Positions 7,943 to 16,036 of a DNA stretch of 64,000 bases are shown piece by piece (within the stretch, counting starts at the first letter, position 1; each line of letters opens with the position of its first letter). The notes beneath the pieces are model-generated. The model was not told the origin of the DNA. It did no database searches and saw only the letters and a list, made by a program, of their open reading frames with translations. Source of the stretch: Paractinoplanes durhamensis. Lineage in GTDB: Bacteria; Actinomycetota; Actinomycetes; Mycobacteriales; Micromonosporaceae. The position numbers and the translations under genes were made by a program. The stretch is taken from positions 62,001 to 126,000 of the forward strand of contig NZ_BOML01000048.1 in the NCBI RefSeq assembly GCF_016862175.1. The letters are read 5' to 3'.

Positions 7943-8555
7943 CCAGGCCCGGGACCTTCTCCGGTTTGAAGCCCCAGTGCCAGCTCTCCCGGGCCGCGGT
8001 GTTGTAGAAGCCGTACTTGTCGGCGTTCTGCCGCACCCAGGCCAGGGCTTTGGAGTCCATGTCGAGGTCGGTGGCCATGCCCCAGCCGTGTTCGCTGGTG
8101 CCGGGCTTGGCCGCCAGCCCGCCCTGGGAGTAGAGACCTTTGCGCTTGGCCAGGTCGACCTGCTCGGCGTACGGGCGGTACGAGTCGGTGATCCCGATCT
8201 TGACGCCGTCCTTCCTGGCGTCCGCGATCATCTGGGTCAGCTTCTCGGCGGCCGGCGCCCACAGCTTGTGCCGGGTGTCGCCGACCTGCTGGAGCGCGTT
8301 GGCCGGGATCTTCCCGTTGCCGTAGGCGGTCAGCTCGGTCGGGATGCCCTTGGCGTTCAGTTGATAGGTACGCCCGGAGCCGGTGGTCTGCCCGACCGCC
8401 TGGGACAGGTAGCTGGCGAAATCGTTCCCGCCCGCCCCGCCGGCCGCGGTGGTCTGCCGGCCCGGGGTCGTGGTGGGCGCTGCCTTCTGGGTCTGCAGTG
8501 CGATGATCCGGCTCTGGATGTCCGCGATCCGCGAGTTCACTCCCTCGATTCCCAC
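7932..8555 (-). CDS. M15 family D-Ala-D-Ala carboxypeptidase-like peptidase
   Basis: The 207-residue protein has the M15B (VanY-type) zinc site: SYRPYAEQ at about residue 125, the pair SEHGWGMATDLD with His and Asp ligands at about 155, and ESWHWGF with the last His near 193. The family cuts the D-alanyl end of peptidoglycan peptides. There is no signal peptide or membrane anchor. The N-terminus is instead a short amphipathic helix with SRIADIQSRIIAL, followed by a Thr/Gly linker. Similar leaders occur on flagellar or phage-type wall hydrolases that leave the cell by other routes; here that is inference. The start is GTG at 8555. The 3' end overlaps the methyltransferase gene. Confidence 0.8.
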   Translation of the reverse strand: MGIEGVNSRIADIQSRIIALQTQKAAPTTTPGRQTTAAGGAGGNDFASYLSQAVGQTTGSGRTYQLNAKGIPTELTAYGNGKIPANALQQVGDTRHKLWAPAAEKLTQMIADARKDGVKIGITDSYRPYAEQVDLAKRKGLYSQGGLAAKPGTSEHGWGMATDLDMDSKALAWVRQNADKYGFYNTAARESWHWGFKPEKVPGLVTS

Positions 8556-8603
8556 GCATTCCCGTTCGGCGGGAGCGGAGATTTCTGAGCCGGAATCCGC
8601 AAC

Positions 8604-9212
8604 TCACCCGGCCAGGGGCAGATCGATGGTGTGCCGGGTGTGCTCGACCTTGGCCTGTAGATAACGGACGTTCGCCGCGGACGCGTACACCCGGGTCGGA
8701 AGCACCTCCCGGATCGCCATCCCGTGCGTACGCAATTGGTGAGGTTTATCGGGGTTGTTGGTCAGCAGGTCCACCGTGGTGGCGCCGAGCACCGACAGCA
8801 TCTGCGCCGCCGCGGTGTAGTCCCGTTCGTCATCGAGATGACCGAGCGCCCGATTCGCCTCGTAGGTGTCGAGCCCGGCGTCCTGCAGTGCGTAGGCATC
8901 GAGCTTCGCGTAGAGCCCGATCCCCCGCCCCTCCTGCCGCAGGTAGAGCAGGTAGCCGCCGGTCTGCGAGATCCGCTCGGCCGCCTCGCGCAGCTGCGGA
9001 CCGCAGTCGCAGCGCTGTGACCCGAAGACGTCGCCGGTGAGGCACTCGGAGTGCAGGCGGACGAGCGGGGTCTCGGTGGCCGGCCCGAACTGGAGAGCCA
9101 GGTGCTCCTTGCCGTCGGCGAGGCCGGTGAACGTGGTCACCTGCGCGACCGCCTCGTAGCCGTCGGGGAAGCGCAGCGGGACGGTGACCGAGGTGCGAAT
9201 GGCGACGGACAT
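8604..9212 (-). CDS. ribA: GTP cyclohydrolase II
   Basis: The 202-residue enzyme opens GTP to the pyrimidine precursor of riboflavin, with formate and pyrophosphate released. The zinc ligands are Cys57, Cys68 and Cys70 in CLTGDVFGSQRCDCG. RQEGRGIGL and NNPDKPHQL match the GTP-binding and catalytic segments. It is a stand-alone cyclohydrolase without the DHBP synthase domain seen in RibBA fusions. The start is ATG at 9212. No other riboflavin genes are close, so it may be an extra copy serving another GTP-derived product, or simply be unlinked. It lies downstream of the membrane protein gene on the same strand with a 31-base gap. Confidence 0.93.
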   Translation of the reverse strand: MSVAIRTSVTVPLRFPDGYEAVAQVTTFTGLADGKEHLALQFGPATETPLVRLHSECLTGDVFGSQRCDCGPQLREAAERISQTGGYLLYLRQEGRGIGLYAKLDAYALQDAGLDTYEANRALGHLDDERDYTAAAQMLSVLGATTVDLLTNNPDKPHQLRTHGMAIREVLPTRVYASAANVRYLQAKVEHTRHTIDLPLAG

Positions 9213-9243
9213 GACCGTTCGATCGGCCGCCGGAGCCGGACCT

Positions 9244-10392
9244 TTAGATGTTCACCGGTTCGCGTCGCTCCGCGCCCTCGAGCCGCGAGGCCAGATCGAG
9301 GTCGACCTCGGAGGTGCGGTTCCTCCGGTTCGGCAGCATGTTGGTGACCAGCACGATCAGCGCGCCGATGCCCGCGTACAGGCCGAGGACCAGCAGGTGC
9401 TGGTCGATCGGGGCGGCCGGGAAGTAGAGGTCGTCGCGGACCGCCTGCACGCCGGCCCCGGTCGGCAGGTTCTCGCCGAGATGCTTGCCGAAGGACGGCA
9501 GGAACTCGGGCAGGATGCTGGCCCCGGAGATGACCGTGCCGAGGGTGAAGTAGAGGGCGCCGAGCAGCGCCCCGGCCGGGCCGAAGAGGGCGACCGAACC
9601 GGCCGTCGACGCGGTGATGGCCAGCGAGATCAGCGAGAAGATGCCGAGCATCTCGCCCCGGTCGGCGGTCTCCCCCACCCCGAACCAGGTCATCGACCAG
9701 AGGATGACGGCGGCCGAGGCGACCGCGTAGACGATCAGGATGGAGACGTGCGCGATGCCGCGGCGCCAGGAGCGGCGGGCCCGCGGGATCAGCCGGCCGA
9801 GGCCCATCGAGGCGATCGTGCCGCCGAGGGCGAGAGCCTGGGTGAGGAAGCCGAGCGAGACGCCGTTGACGTCGTCGCTGGGCAGCGGCACCACGTCGGT
9901 GACGGTCGGCGGTGTGTTCAGATCCTTGGCCGCGCTGACCGTCATGGTGTCGCCGGCCGCGGCCGCCTCGTCGAGGGCCGCCTCGGTCTGCTGCTGGACG
10001 ACCGAGGTGTAGGTGCTCTTCAGCAGGCTGGCGGCCGCGGTCCCGGCCGCGCCGGCCACATACAGATGCGGCTTGCTCGCGGTGATGTCGACGCCGCCGT
10101 ACACGTCCCGGCGCTTGATCGCGATGACCAGGTCGTCGGCGGTGGCGTAGTCGGTGACCTTGAAATATTCGTTCTCGGACAGCAGGGTGATCACCGCGGT
10201 CCGCTTGGCGGCCGGCGAGACCAGCCCGACCGGCAGGTGGTGCGGCTGCGCCTTGTGGCCCATGCCGAGGTAGTAGGCGGTCAGCCCGAGCTGCACGAGC
10301 ACGCCGATCAGGCACACGGCCAGCGCGAAGCGCCGGAACGCCATCACTGACTCGACCGGCCCGTCCTTCGGGTTTACTGCCTCCTGCGTCAC
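9244..10392 (-). CDS. YhgE/Pip- or DUF3533-like membrane protein
   Basis: A 382-residue protein with one N-terminal membrane segment (residues about 20-40), an external domain of about 140 residues, and a C-terminal block of five or six membrane segments. This layout is that of ABC-2-like permeases of the YhgE/Pip and DUF3533 type, which lack a visible ATPase partner. The function is unknown; relatives are linked to export or phage reception. The GTG start at 10392 has GGAGG six bases away. The LysR gene is encoded just upstream on the same strand with a 50-base gap. Confidence 0.65.
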   Translation of the reverse strand: MTQEAVNPKDGPVESVMAFRRFALAVCLIGVLVQLGLTAYYLGMGHKAQPHHLPVGLVSPAAKRTAVITLLSENEYFKVTDYATADDLVIAIKRRDVYGGVDITASKPHLYVAGAAGTAAASLLKSTYTSVVQQQTEAALDEAAAAGDTMTVSAAKDLNTPPTVTDVVPLPSDDVNGVSLGFLTQALALGGTIASMGLGRLIPRARRSWRRGIAHVSILIVYAVASAAVILWSMTWFGVGETADRGEMLGIFSLISLAITASTAGSVALFGPAGALLGALYFTLGTVISGASILPEFLPSFGKHLGENLPTGAGVQAVRDDLYFPAAPIDQHLLVLGLYAGIGALIVLVTNMLPNRRNRTSEVDLDLASRLEGAERREPVNI

Positions 10393-10442
10393 AGCCGCCT
10401 CCGCTCTCTACCGCCATCCCGAGCATTACGGACTAAAGCGCA

Positions 10443-11339
10443 TCATGCGGCCGTTTCGCCGATCAGGGCGAGAAGTGCTCGCGCGGCCGCGCTCGGCGCC
10501 CGCACGGCGGAGACCGCAACCCCGAGGGGCCAGTCCAGGTCGGCGCCGGTCACGCTTTTCAAGATCAGACCCCGGCGATCCGGTACGGCGAACGGCGGCA
10601 GAACGGCAATACCCAGTCCTTCCCGTACGAAGCTGGCGCCGCTCCCGATGTCGATCACCTCGACGCCGACCCGCCGCCGGATCCCGGCCGCCGCGAACGC
10701 CCGGTCCACCACCACCCGGTTGCCGTAGCCCTCCGGGAAGTCCACGAACAACTCGTCGGCCAGGTCGGCGATGGTCACCTCGTCGGCGTCGGCCAGCCGG
10801 TGCCCCTCCGGCAGCACCAGGTCGAGCCGCCGCCAGGCCACCTGCCGCACCTGGATGCCGGCCGGCGGGCGGCCCGGCACCGACACCAGGGCCAGGTCGA
10901 GCGAGCCGTCGGCGAGCGCGTCGAGCAGCCCGACCGAGCCGCGCGGCGACACGGTGAGCTGCAGCATCACCCCCGGGTGGGTGCGGTGGAAGGTGCCGAG
11001 CAGGACCGGCACGTCGATCAGGCCGACCGAGGTGAGGGTGCCGATCCGCAGCGTGCCGCGCAGGCCGCCGCGCACCTCGGCGACCACGTCCCGGGCCGCC
11101 TGGGCGGCGTCGAGGGCGGCCCGGGCCCGGGGCAGCAGCGCCTCCCCGGCGTCGGTCAGGGCCACCCGCTTCGAGTTGCGTTCCAGCAGGTCGGCCCCGA
11201 GATCCCGCTCGAGTGCTTTGATCACCGAGGAGACGCCGGACTGGACCACGTGCAGGCGGGCGGCGGCGCGGGTGAAGCTGCGCTCCTCGGCGACGGCCAC
11301 GAAGTACTCGAAGTGACGGAGTTCCACGCGGCCGATCAT
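10443..11339 (-). CDS. LysR family transcriptional regulator
   Basis: The 298-residue protein has a typical LysR N-terminal helix-turn-helix (FEYFVAVAEERSFTRAAARLH, residues 10-30) and a periplasmic-binding-like effector domain. It reads away from an MFS transporter gene, so it most likely regulates that gene and itself from the 70-base gap between them. The start is ATG at 11339. The effector cannot be inferred. Confidence 0.9.
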   Translation of the reverse strand: MIGRVELRHFEYFVAVAEERSFTRAAARLHVVQSGVSSVIKALERDLGADLLERNSKRVALTDAGEALLPRARAALDAAQAARDVVAEVRGGLRGTLRIGTLTSVGLIDVPVLLGTFHRTHPGVMLQLTVSPRGSVGLLDALADGSLDLALVSVPGRPPAGIQVRQVAWRRLDLVLPEGHRLADADEVTIADLADELFVDFPEGYGNRVVVDRAFAAAGIRRRVGVEVIDIGSGASFVREGLGIAVLPPFAVPDRRGLILKSVTGADLDWPLGVAVSAVRAPSAAARALLALIGETAA

Positions 11340-11351
11340 CTCATCCGGTGA

Positions 11352-11363
11352 TGCTGATCAGCA
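11352..11363. promoter_or_regulatory. Candidate LysR operator
   Basis: TGCTGATCAGCA is a perfect 12-bp palindrome in the gap between the divergent LysR and MFS genes, with TGAT and ATCA half-sites a few bases outside it. Position and symmetry suit a LysR-type operator; binding is inferred. Confidence 0.45.
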
Positions 11364-11409
11364 GTAATCATCGTTGGACGAGATGCTTGTGTCGGCGCAC
11401 TCTCAAGCC

Positions 11410-12606
11410 ATGACATTGCTTGCCACCCGGTCTCAGCGGGAACAGCGCGGCTCGGCCCGGCACGGCGTGGCCTTCTGGCTGATCGCCGCCGTGTTCGCGG
11501 TGTCGCTGGCGTTCTCCACCGTGCCCGCCCCGCTCTACCCGCTCTACCAGCGGCAGGACGGCTTCTCCTCGTTCACCGTGACGATCGTCTTCGCGGTCTA
11601 CGCGGTCGGCGTCATCGTCAGCCTGCTGCTCGCCGGGCGCGTCTCCGACTGGGCCGGCCGGCGCCGGATCCTGCTCCCCGCGCTCGGCCTGGAGATCGTC
11701 GCGGCCGTGCTGTTCCTCACCTGGCCGGCGCTGCCCGGCCTGATCCTGGCCCGGTTCCTGACCGGCCTCGGGGTCGGCCTGATCACCGCCACGGCGACCG
11801 CGTTCCTGCTCGAACTGCACACCGCGCACCGCCCGTCAGCAGGTCGCGCCCGCTTCGAGATCGTCTCGGCCGCGGCCAACCTCGGCGGGCTCGGCACCGG
11901 CACCCTGGTCGCGGGCGCCCTGGCCCAGTTCGCCCCGGCTCCCCTGCGTACGCCGTACCTCGTCTTCCTGATCCTGCTGGCGCTGAGCGTCGCCGCCGTC
12001 GCCGCCGTGCCCGAGACGGTGATCGCGCCGGCCGTCCGGCCGCCCTACCGGCCGCAGCGGGTCCGGGTGACCGGCAGTGCCCTCGTCCCGGCCGCCGCCG
12101 CGTTCGCCGCCTTCGCCGTGTTCGGCCTGTTCACCTCGCTCGCGCCGGGCTTCGTGGCCGGCTCGCTGCACCACCCGGGCCGGTTGCTGGCCGGCGCCGT
12201 GACGTTCCTGGTCTTCGCGGCGGGCGCCGCCGCCCAGTCCGCCTTCCGGCCACGTCTGCGCGCCGGCCTGCTCACCCTGGCCGCCGGTCTCGTGATCGTC
12301 GCGGCCGCCACCCAGCTCACCTCGCTCGCGCTGTTCCTGACCGGCGGCGCGCTGGCCGGAGCGGGCGCCGGCGTGGTGTTCAAGTCGGCCGTCGGGGCGA
12401 CGGTCGCCGCCTCCGCCGCGCACGAGCGGGGCGCATCGCTGGCCGGGCTCTTCCTCATCGCCTACCTCGGACTGGTCGGCCCGGTGCTCGGCCTGGGTGT
12501 CGCGACGCGAACCGTTCCGGCCACCACGGCGATGCTCTGGTTCACCGGGTTCCTGCTGACGCTGCTCGCCGCTATCGCAGTTCTCGATCGATTCCGCCGT
12601 TCTTGA
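11410..12606 (+). CDS. MFS transporter (drug or metabolite efflux type)
   Basis: The 398-residue protein has twelve predicted membrane segments and the MFS loop motif GRVSDWAGRRR between segments 2 and 3. It probably exports a small molecule. I choose the ATG at 11410 (MTLLATRSQREQ) over a TTG twelve codons earlier; neither has a good ribosome site. It is paired with the divergent LysR regulator and followed by a strong hairpin. Confidence 0.82.
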   Translation: MTLLATRSQREQRGSARHGVAFWLIAAVFAVSLAFSTVPAPLYPLYQRQDGFSSFTVTIVFAVYAVGVIVSLLLAGRVSDWAGRRRILLPALGLEIVAAVLFLTWPALPGLILARFLTGLGVGLITATATAFLLELHTAHRPSAGRARFEIVSAAANLGGLGTGTLVAGALAQFAPAPLRTPYLVFLILLALSVAAVAAVPETVIAPAVRPPYRPQRVRVTGSALVPAAAAFAAFAVFGLFTSLAPGFVAGSLHHPGRLLAGAVTFLVFAAGAAAQSAFRPRLRAGLLTLAAGLVIVAAATQLTSLALFLTGGALAGAGAGVVFKSAVGATVAASAAHERGASLAGLFLIAYLGLVGPVLGLGVATRTVPATTAMLWFTGFLLTLLAAIAVLDRFRRS

Positions 12607-12628
12607 AAAAATGAAAGTGATTGCCACC

Positions 12629-12666
12629 ACGACGCTGATCGGTAGCGGAATACCGACCAGCGTCGT
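12629..12666 (+). terminator. Terminator hairpin after the MFS gene
   Basis: A 16-base arm starting ACGACGCTGATCGGTA pairs with 12651-12666, with one mismatch, around the loop GCGGAA. It begins 22 bases past the MFS stop. No T-run follows. Confidence 0.7.
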
Positions 12667-12690
12667 CCGGCTTGGAATTCTCGGAGAAAG

Positions 12691-12840
12691 ATGGCACACC
12701 TGGCCGGAAAACGCATGACTGATCCGGAAGACGCAGGCGCCAACTACGAGGGAATCACTGTTTCCAGCGGTGCCGCATCAGGTGACAGCAAAGCCCGATC
12801 GTCCCCGTTCACCCACCGAAGCGCGTCCGAGCTGCTCTAA
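12691..12840 (+). CDS. Possible small protein of 49 residues
   Basis: An ATG at 12691 preceded by GGAG with four bases spacing opens a 49-codon frame ending in TAA at 12838-12840. The peptide begins MAHLAGKRMTDPED and is hydrophilic, with no cysteines or membrane segment. It sits between a terminator and the GAPDH promoter. I do not recognise it. The good ribosome site argues for a real gene; the short length and lack of a recognised family argue against. Confidence 0.35.
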   Translation: MAHLAGKRMTDPEDAGANYEGITVSSGAASGDSKARSSPFTHRSASELL

Positions 12841-12875
12841 TGTGGATCACGGGTGCTCCTGTGACGCGCCCTGCG

Positions 12876-12905
12876 TTGACGTGCAAGTTGCACGACTCAT
12901 AGTGT
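12876..12905 (+). promoter_or_regulatory. Promoter of the GAPDH-like gene
   Basis: TTGACG at 12876-12881 and TAGTGT at 12900-12905 are separated by 18 bases and match the actinobacterial housekeeping consensus. The expected start of transcription is near 12912, about 85 bases before the GAPDH start codon. Confidence 0.65.
12880..12894. promoter_or_regulatory. Palindromic operator between the -35 and -10 boxes
   Basis: CGTGCAAGTTGCACG is a perfect 15-bp palindrome (7-1-7) that overlaps the end of the -35 box and fills most of the spacer. A protein bound here would block RNA polymerase. The core TGCAA(N)TTGCA recurs at 37752-37762 upstream of the XRE regulator. Confidence 0.6.
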
Positions 12906-12995
12906 CGGGGGCGTGACGGCGGGTGGAATCCGGGGTTGCTGGACCCTGCTCGACGGCACGCGGAGCAAGGATCACAAACGGCCGAGGAGCCTTCG

Positions 12996-14054
12996 ATGAC
13001 TGTCACGATCGGCATTAACGGATTAGGACGGATCGGCCGCAGCGTCACGCGGATAGTAGCCGCGGCCGGTGAATCCGGAATATCCATTGCCGCCGTGAAT
13101 GACCTTGCCTCGACCGAAAAAATGGCTTACGGTCTCCGCCGCGACAGCATTCGCGGCGCATTTCCCGGCACCGTCACGGCCCGCACCGATCACCTCGTCG
13201 TCAACGACCACGCGATCCGCGTCTTCCATCATGCGCAGCCGGAACGCATCCCGTGGGCGGACGCCGGAGTCGACGTCGTCATCGAGGCCACCGGCCGGTT
13301 CCGGGCCGGCAGCACCGCCCGCACCCACATCACCCACGGCGGCGCCCGCAAGGTGGTGATCAGTGCGTCGGCCGACGACCCCGACGCGTTCCTCGTCTAC
13401 GGCGCCAACCACCACGTCTACGACCCGGCCCTGCACGACGTGGTCTCTCCCGGTTCGTGCGGCGTCAACGCGCTCACCACGATGGCCAAGGTGCTGCTCG
13501 ACCGGTTCGGGCTGCGCTCGGTCAACACGTCGGTGGTGCTGGCCACCCAGGGCTGGCAGCGCTCGCAGGACTCGGTGATCGGCACCTCCCGCGACGACCC
13601 GCGGCTGGGCCGGGCCGCCGGCGAGAGCATCATCCCGCACAACCACGTGGTCGGTGACCTGGTGCGGGTGGCGCTGCCGGAGATCGGCGAGATGCGGTTC
13701 AGCTACTACTGCGTGCCCACCCCGATCGGCTCGCTGGCCGAGCTCTCCGGCCAGACCGCCCGCCCGGTCAGCGTCGAGGAGGTCAACCGCGCGATGGCCG
13801 AGGCGGCCGGCGGCCCGATGCGCGGCATCCTCGCCTACGACCCCGACCCGACCGTCTCGGTCGACGTCAAGAACAACCCGGCGTCCTGCCTGTTCGACCC
13901 GTCCGGCACGCAGACCACCGCCGACGGCGGCGTGAAGGTGCGGGGTTGGTTCGACAACGAGTGGGGTTTCTCCAACCGCCTGCTCGACCTGGCGAGGCTG
14001 GTGGGAGAACGCTCACCCGCCACATCCCGCCGGATGACCTGGAGCATCGCCTAA
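12996..14054 (+). CDS. Divergent glyceraldehyde-3-phosphate dehydrogenase paralogue
   Basis: The 352-residue protein has the GAPDH fold throughout: the NAD motif INGLGRIGRS, EATGRF, the nucleophile region SPGSCGVNAL with Cys155, and WFDNEWGFSNR near the C-terminus. It departs from true GAPDH at key places. The usual SCTTN is SCGVN, and the segment that should carry the catalytic His (TTVHAYT) reads TSVVLAT, with Val181 in place of His. The enzyme may act on another aldehyde or be slow. The start ATG at 12996 follows GAGGAG. It has its own promoter with an operator-like palindrome and forms a two-gene operon with the PLP dehydratase nine bases downstream. Confidence 0.85.
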   Translation: MTVTIGINGLGRIGRSVTRIVAAAGESGISIAAVNDLASTEKMAYGLRRDSIRGAFPGTVTARTDHLVVNDHAIRVFHHAQPERIPWADAGVDVVIEATGRFRAGSTARTHITHGGARKVVISASADDPDAFLVYGANHHVYDPALHDVVSPGSCGVNALTTMAKVLLDRFGLRSVNTSVVLATQGWQRSQDSVIGTSRDDPRLGRAAGESIIPHNHVVGDLVRVALPEIGEMRFSYYCVPTPIGSLAELSGQTARPVSVEEVNRAMAEAAGGPMRGILAYDPDPTVSVDVKNNPASCLFDPSGTQTTADGGVKVRGWFDNEWGFSNRLLDLARLVGERSPATSRRMTWSIA

Positions 14055-14063
14055 AGTCGGCTG

Positions 14064-14984
14064 ATGATTGACAAGGATGACGTGCGGGCGGCGGCCATTC
14101 GCCTCGGCGAGCGGGTCCGGCGCACCCCGGTCCTCCGCGCCGACCGGCAGCTCTGGTTCAAGCTCGAGCACACCCAGCACGCCGGCAGCTTCAAGACCCG
14201 CGGCATGTTCAACCAGATCCTCGCCGCCGCGTCCCGCGGCGACCTGCCGGCCACCGGCATCGTCACGGCGTCGGGCGGCAACGCGGGCCTGGCGGCGGCG
14301 TACGCGGCCCGCGAGCTGAGCGTTCCCGCCGAGGTGTACGTGCCGCAGACCGCGCCCGCGGTCAAGGTGGCGAAGCTCCGGAAGTACGGCGCCCGGGTCA
14401 CCCAGATCGGCAACGAGTACGCGGAGGCGGCCGCCGCTGCCGCCATCCGCTCGGCCGAGACCGGGGCACTCATCTGCCACGCGTACGACAACGCCGACAT
14501 GATCGCCGGCAACGGCACCCTCGGCCTGGAGCTGATCGAACAGCTGGAGGCCGGCTTCGACACGGTGCTGGTCGCGGTCGGCGGCGGCGGCCTGATCGGC
14601 GGCGTGATCGCCGCGGTCCGCGACCGGGCCCGGGTGATCGCGGTCGAGCCGACGACATCGGCCGCCCTGCACGACGCGCTGCGGGCCGGCCGCCCGGTCG
14701 ACGTCCCGGTCTCCGGGGTGGCCGCCGACTCACTGGGGGCTCGGCGGGCCGGCCGGCTCGCCTTCGAGCTGGCCAGGGATGCCGGCGTCTCGTCGGTGCT
14801 GGTCGACGACAAGGCCATCATCGACGCCCGGCGCCGGCTCTGGGACGACTACCGCCTGGTGGTCGAGCACGGCACGGCGGCGGCGCACGCGGCGATCACG
14901 TCGGGGGCTTACCTGCCGGCCGCGGACGAGCGGGTGGTGGTGCTGCTGTGCGGCGCCAACACCAACCCGGGCGACCTGGCCTGA
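14064..14984 (+). CDS. PLP-dependent threonine/serine dehydratase-like enzyme
   Basis: A 306-residue fold-type II PLP enzyme. The cofactor lysine is Lys44 in GSFKTRG, the substrate loop is TASGGNAGLA, and the phosphate-binding turn is GGGGLIGG near residue 175. It lacks the regulatory C-terminal domain of IlvA. It probably deaminates serine or threonine to a 2-oxo acid, though related racemases cannot be excluded. The GAPDH-like gene ends ten bases before it, so both are likely co-transcribed. Confidence 0.85.
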   Translation: MIDKDDVRAAAIRLGERVRRTPVLRADRQLWFKLEHTQHAGSFKTRGMFNQILAAASRGDLPATGIVTASGGNAGLAAAYAARELSVPAEVYVPQTAPAVKVAKLRKYGARVTQIGNEYAEAAAAAAIRSAETGALICHAYDNADMIAGNGTLGLELIEQLEAGFDTVLVAVGGGGLIGGVIAAVRDRARVIAVEPTTSAALHDALRAGRPVDVPVSGVAADSLGARRAGRLAFELARDAGVSSVLVDDKAIIDARRRLWDDYRLVVEHGTAAAHAAITSGAYLPAADERVVVLLCGANTNPGDLA

Positions 14985-15147
14985 GCAACGCCAGGCCCCT
15001 CGCCTCTTATCGTGCAGCTTTACTGGGGCCGGGCGGTGCTTCAACATCGCATACCGCGTCTCGCCGACTGACACGAAATGCCGTATATATCCGGCGGGGT
15101 AGCTCGGCTCCGCTGGATCTTGTTGAGTTCCGTCGCCGACGGTGCAG

Positions 15148-15164
15148 CAGATCTTCAAGATCTG
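15148..15164. terminator. 17-bp palindrome in the convergent gap
   Basis: CAGATCTTCAAGATCTG is a perfect 8-1-8 palindrome in the gap between the dehydratase and the TSUP gene (14985-15225). With a one-base centre it would make a poor hairpin loop, so it may be a protein site instead. The rest of this gap shows no gene. Confidence 0.3.
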
Positions 15165-15225
15165 AAGCGGGCCGCGGGCATCGGCCGGCGCCGGAGGGTC
15201 AAAGGCCGCCGAAAATCCTCGCGCT

Positions 15226-15990
15226 CTACCTGATCGCCCGGTAGAGCAGGATCAGGCCGATCACCGTGCCGAACGTGACGATGATCGTCTTGAGAACCCG
15301 GGACGGCAGGCGGCGGGCCAGCCGCGCTCCCACATATCCCCCCACGATCGTCGCCGGCGCCAAGGTGAGGACCGCGCCCCAGTGCACCGGCCCGAACAGC
15401 GCGAAGACGACCACCGTGACCAGCCCCACCGTCGCCGACAGCACGTTCTTCAGCGCGTTGATCCGGTTGAGCGGCTCATCGAGGATCAGGGCAAGAGCCG
15501 CCACATACATGACCCCGAGAGCCGCCCCGAAGTAGCCGCCGTAGATCGCCCCCACGAACACCACCACCTGCAGGGTGAGCGCCGCCCGCCCGGCCGACAT
15601 GTGCCGAGGATGCCCGACGAACCCGCGCAGCCGCTCCTGAAAGGCGAGCGTCGCAGCCGCCCCGAGCACCAAGAACGGCACGATGAGCTCGAACGCCCGG
15701 GCCGGCGTGACCAGCAGCAACACGCAGCCCAGGATCGACCCGGCCACGCTGGTCGGCAGGATGCCCCGCAGCCGCCGCCCCTGCCCCGCAAGATCCGCCC
15801 GACTCCCGACGACGCTGGACACGTAGCCCGGAAAGACCGACACGGAGTTGGTGACGTTGGCGTCGACGGACGGCAGCCCGGTGGCGATCAGGCTGGGAAA
15901 CGTGATCAGCGACCCGCCGCCGGCGATCGCGTTGACCCCGCCGGCAGCGACCCCGGCGACGATCAGCAGAAGCATGTGCGTGAAATCCAT
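15226..15990 (-). CDS. TSUP (TauE/SafE) family permease
   Basis: A 254-residue protein with about eight membrane segments. The N-terminal GGVNAIAGGGSLITFPSL motif is typical of the TauE/SafE family, which moves sulfite, sulfoacetate or other small anions across the membrane. The substrate cannot be predicted. The start is ATG at 15990. The gene reads away from rnpB and converges with the dehydratase operon. Confidence 0.88.
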   Translation of the reverse strand: MDFTHMLLLIVAGVAAGGVNAIAGGGSLITFPSLIATGLPSVDANVTNSVSVFPGYVSSVVGSRADLAGQGRRLRGILPTSVAGSILGCVLLLVTPARAFELIVPFLVLGAAATLAFQERLRGFVGHPRHMSAGRAALTLQVVVFVGAIYGGYFGAALGVMYVAALALILDEPLNRINALKNVLSATVGLVTVVVFALFGPVHWGAVLTLAPATIVGGYVGARLARRLPSRVLKTIIVTFGTVIGLILLYRAIR

Positions 15991-16023
15991 GGCGCCAGTG
16001 AATCTACGCGTACGGCGTCCCAG

Positions 16024-16029
16024 TAAGAT
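16024..16029 (+). promoter_or_regulatory. -10 box of rnpB
   Basis: TAAGAT lies seven bases before the predicted 5' end of RNase P RNA. A matching -35 box is weak (GTGAAT at 15998-16003, with an overlong spacer). Confidence 0.45.
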
Positions 16030-16036
16030 TGCCCCC

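Noticed and set aside
15085..15145. tRNA-like string GGTAGCTCGG in the convergent gap
   Set aside because: No acceptor or T arm pairs with it.
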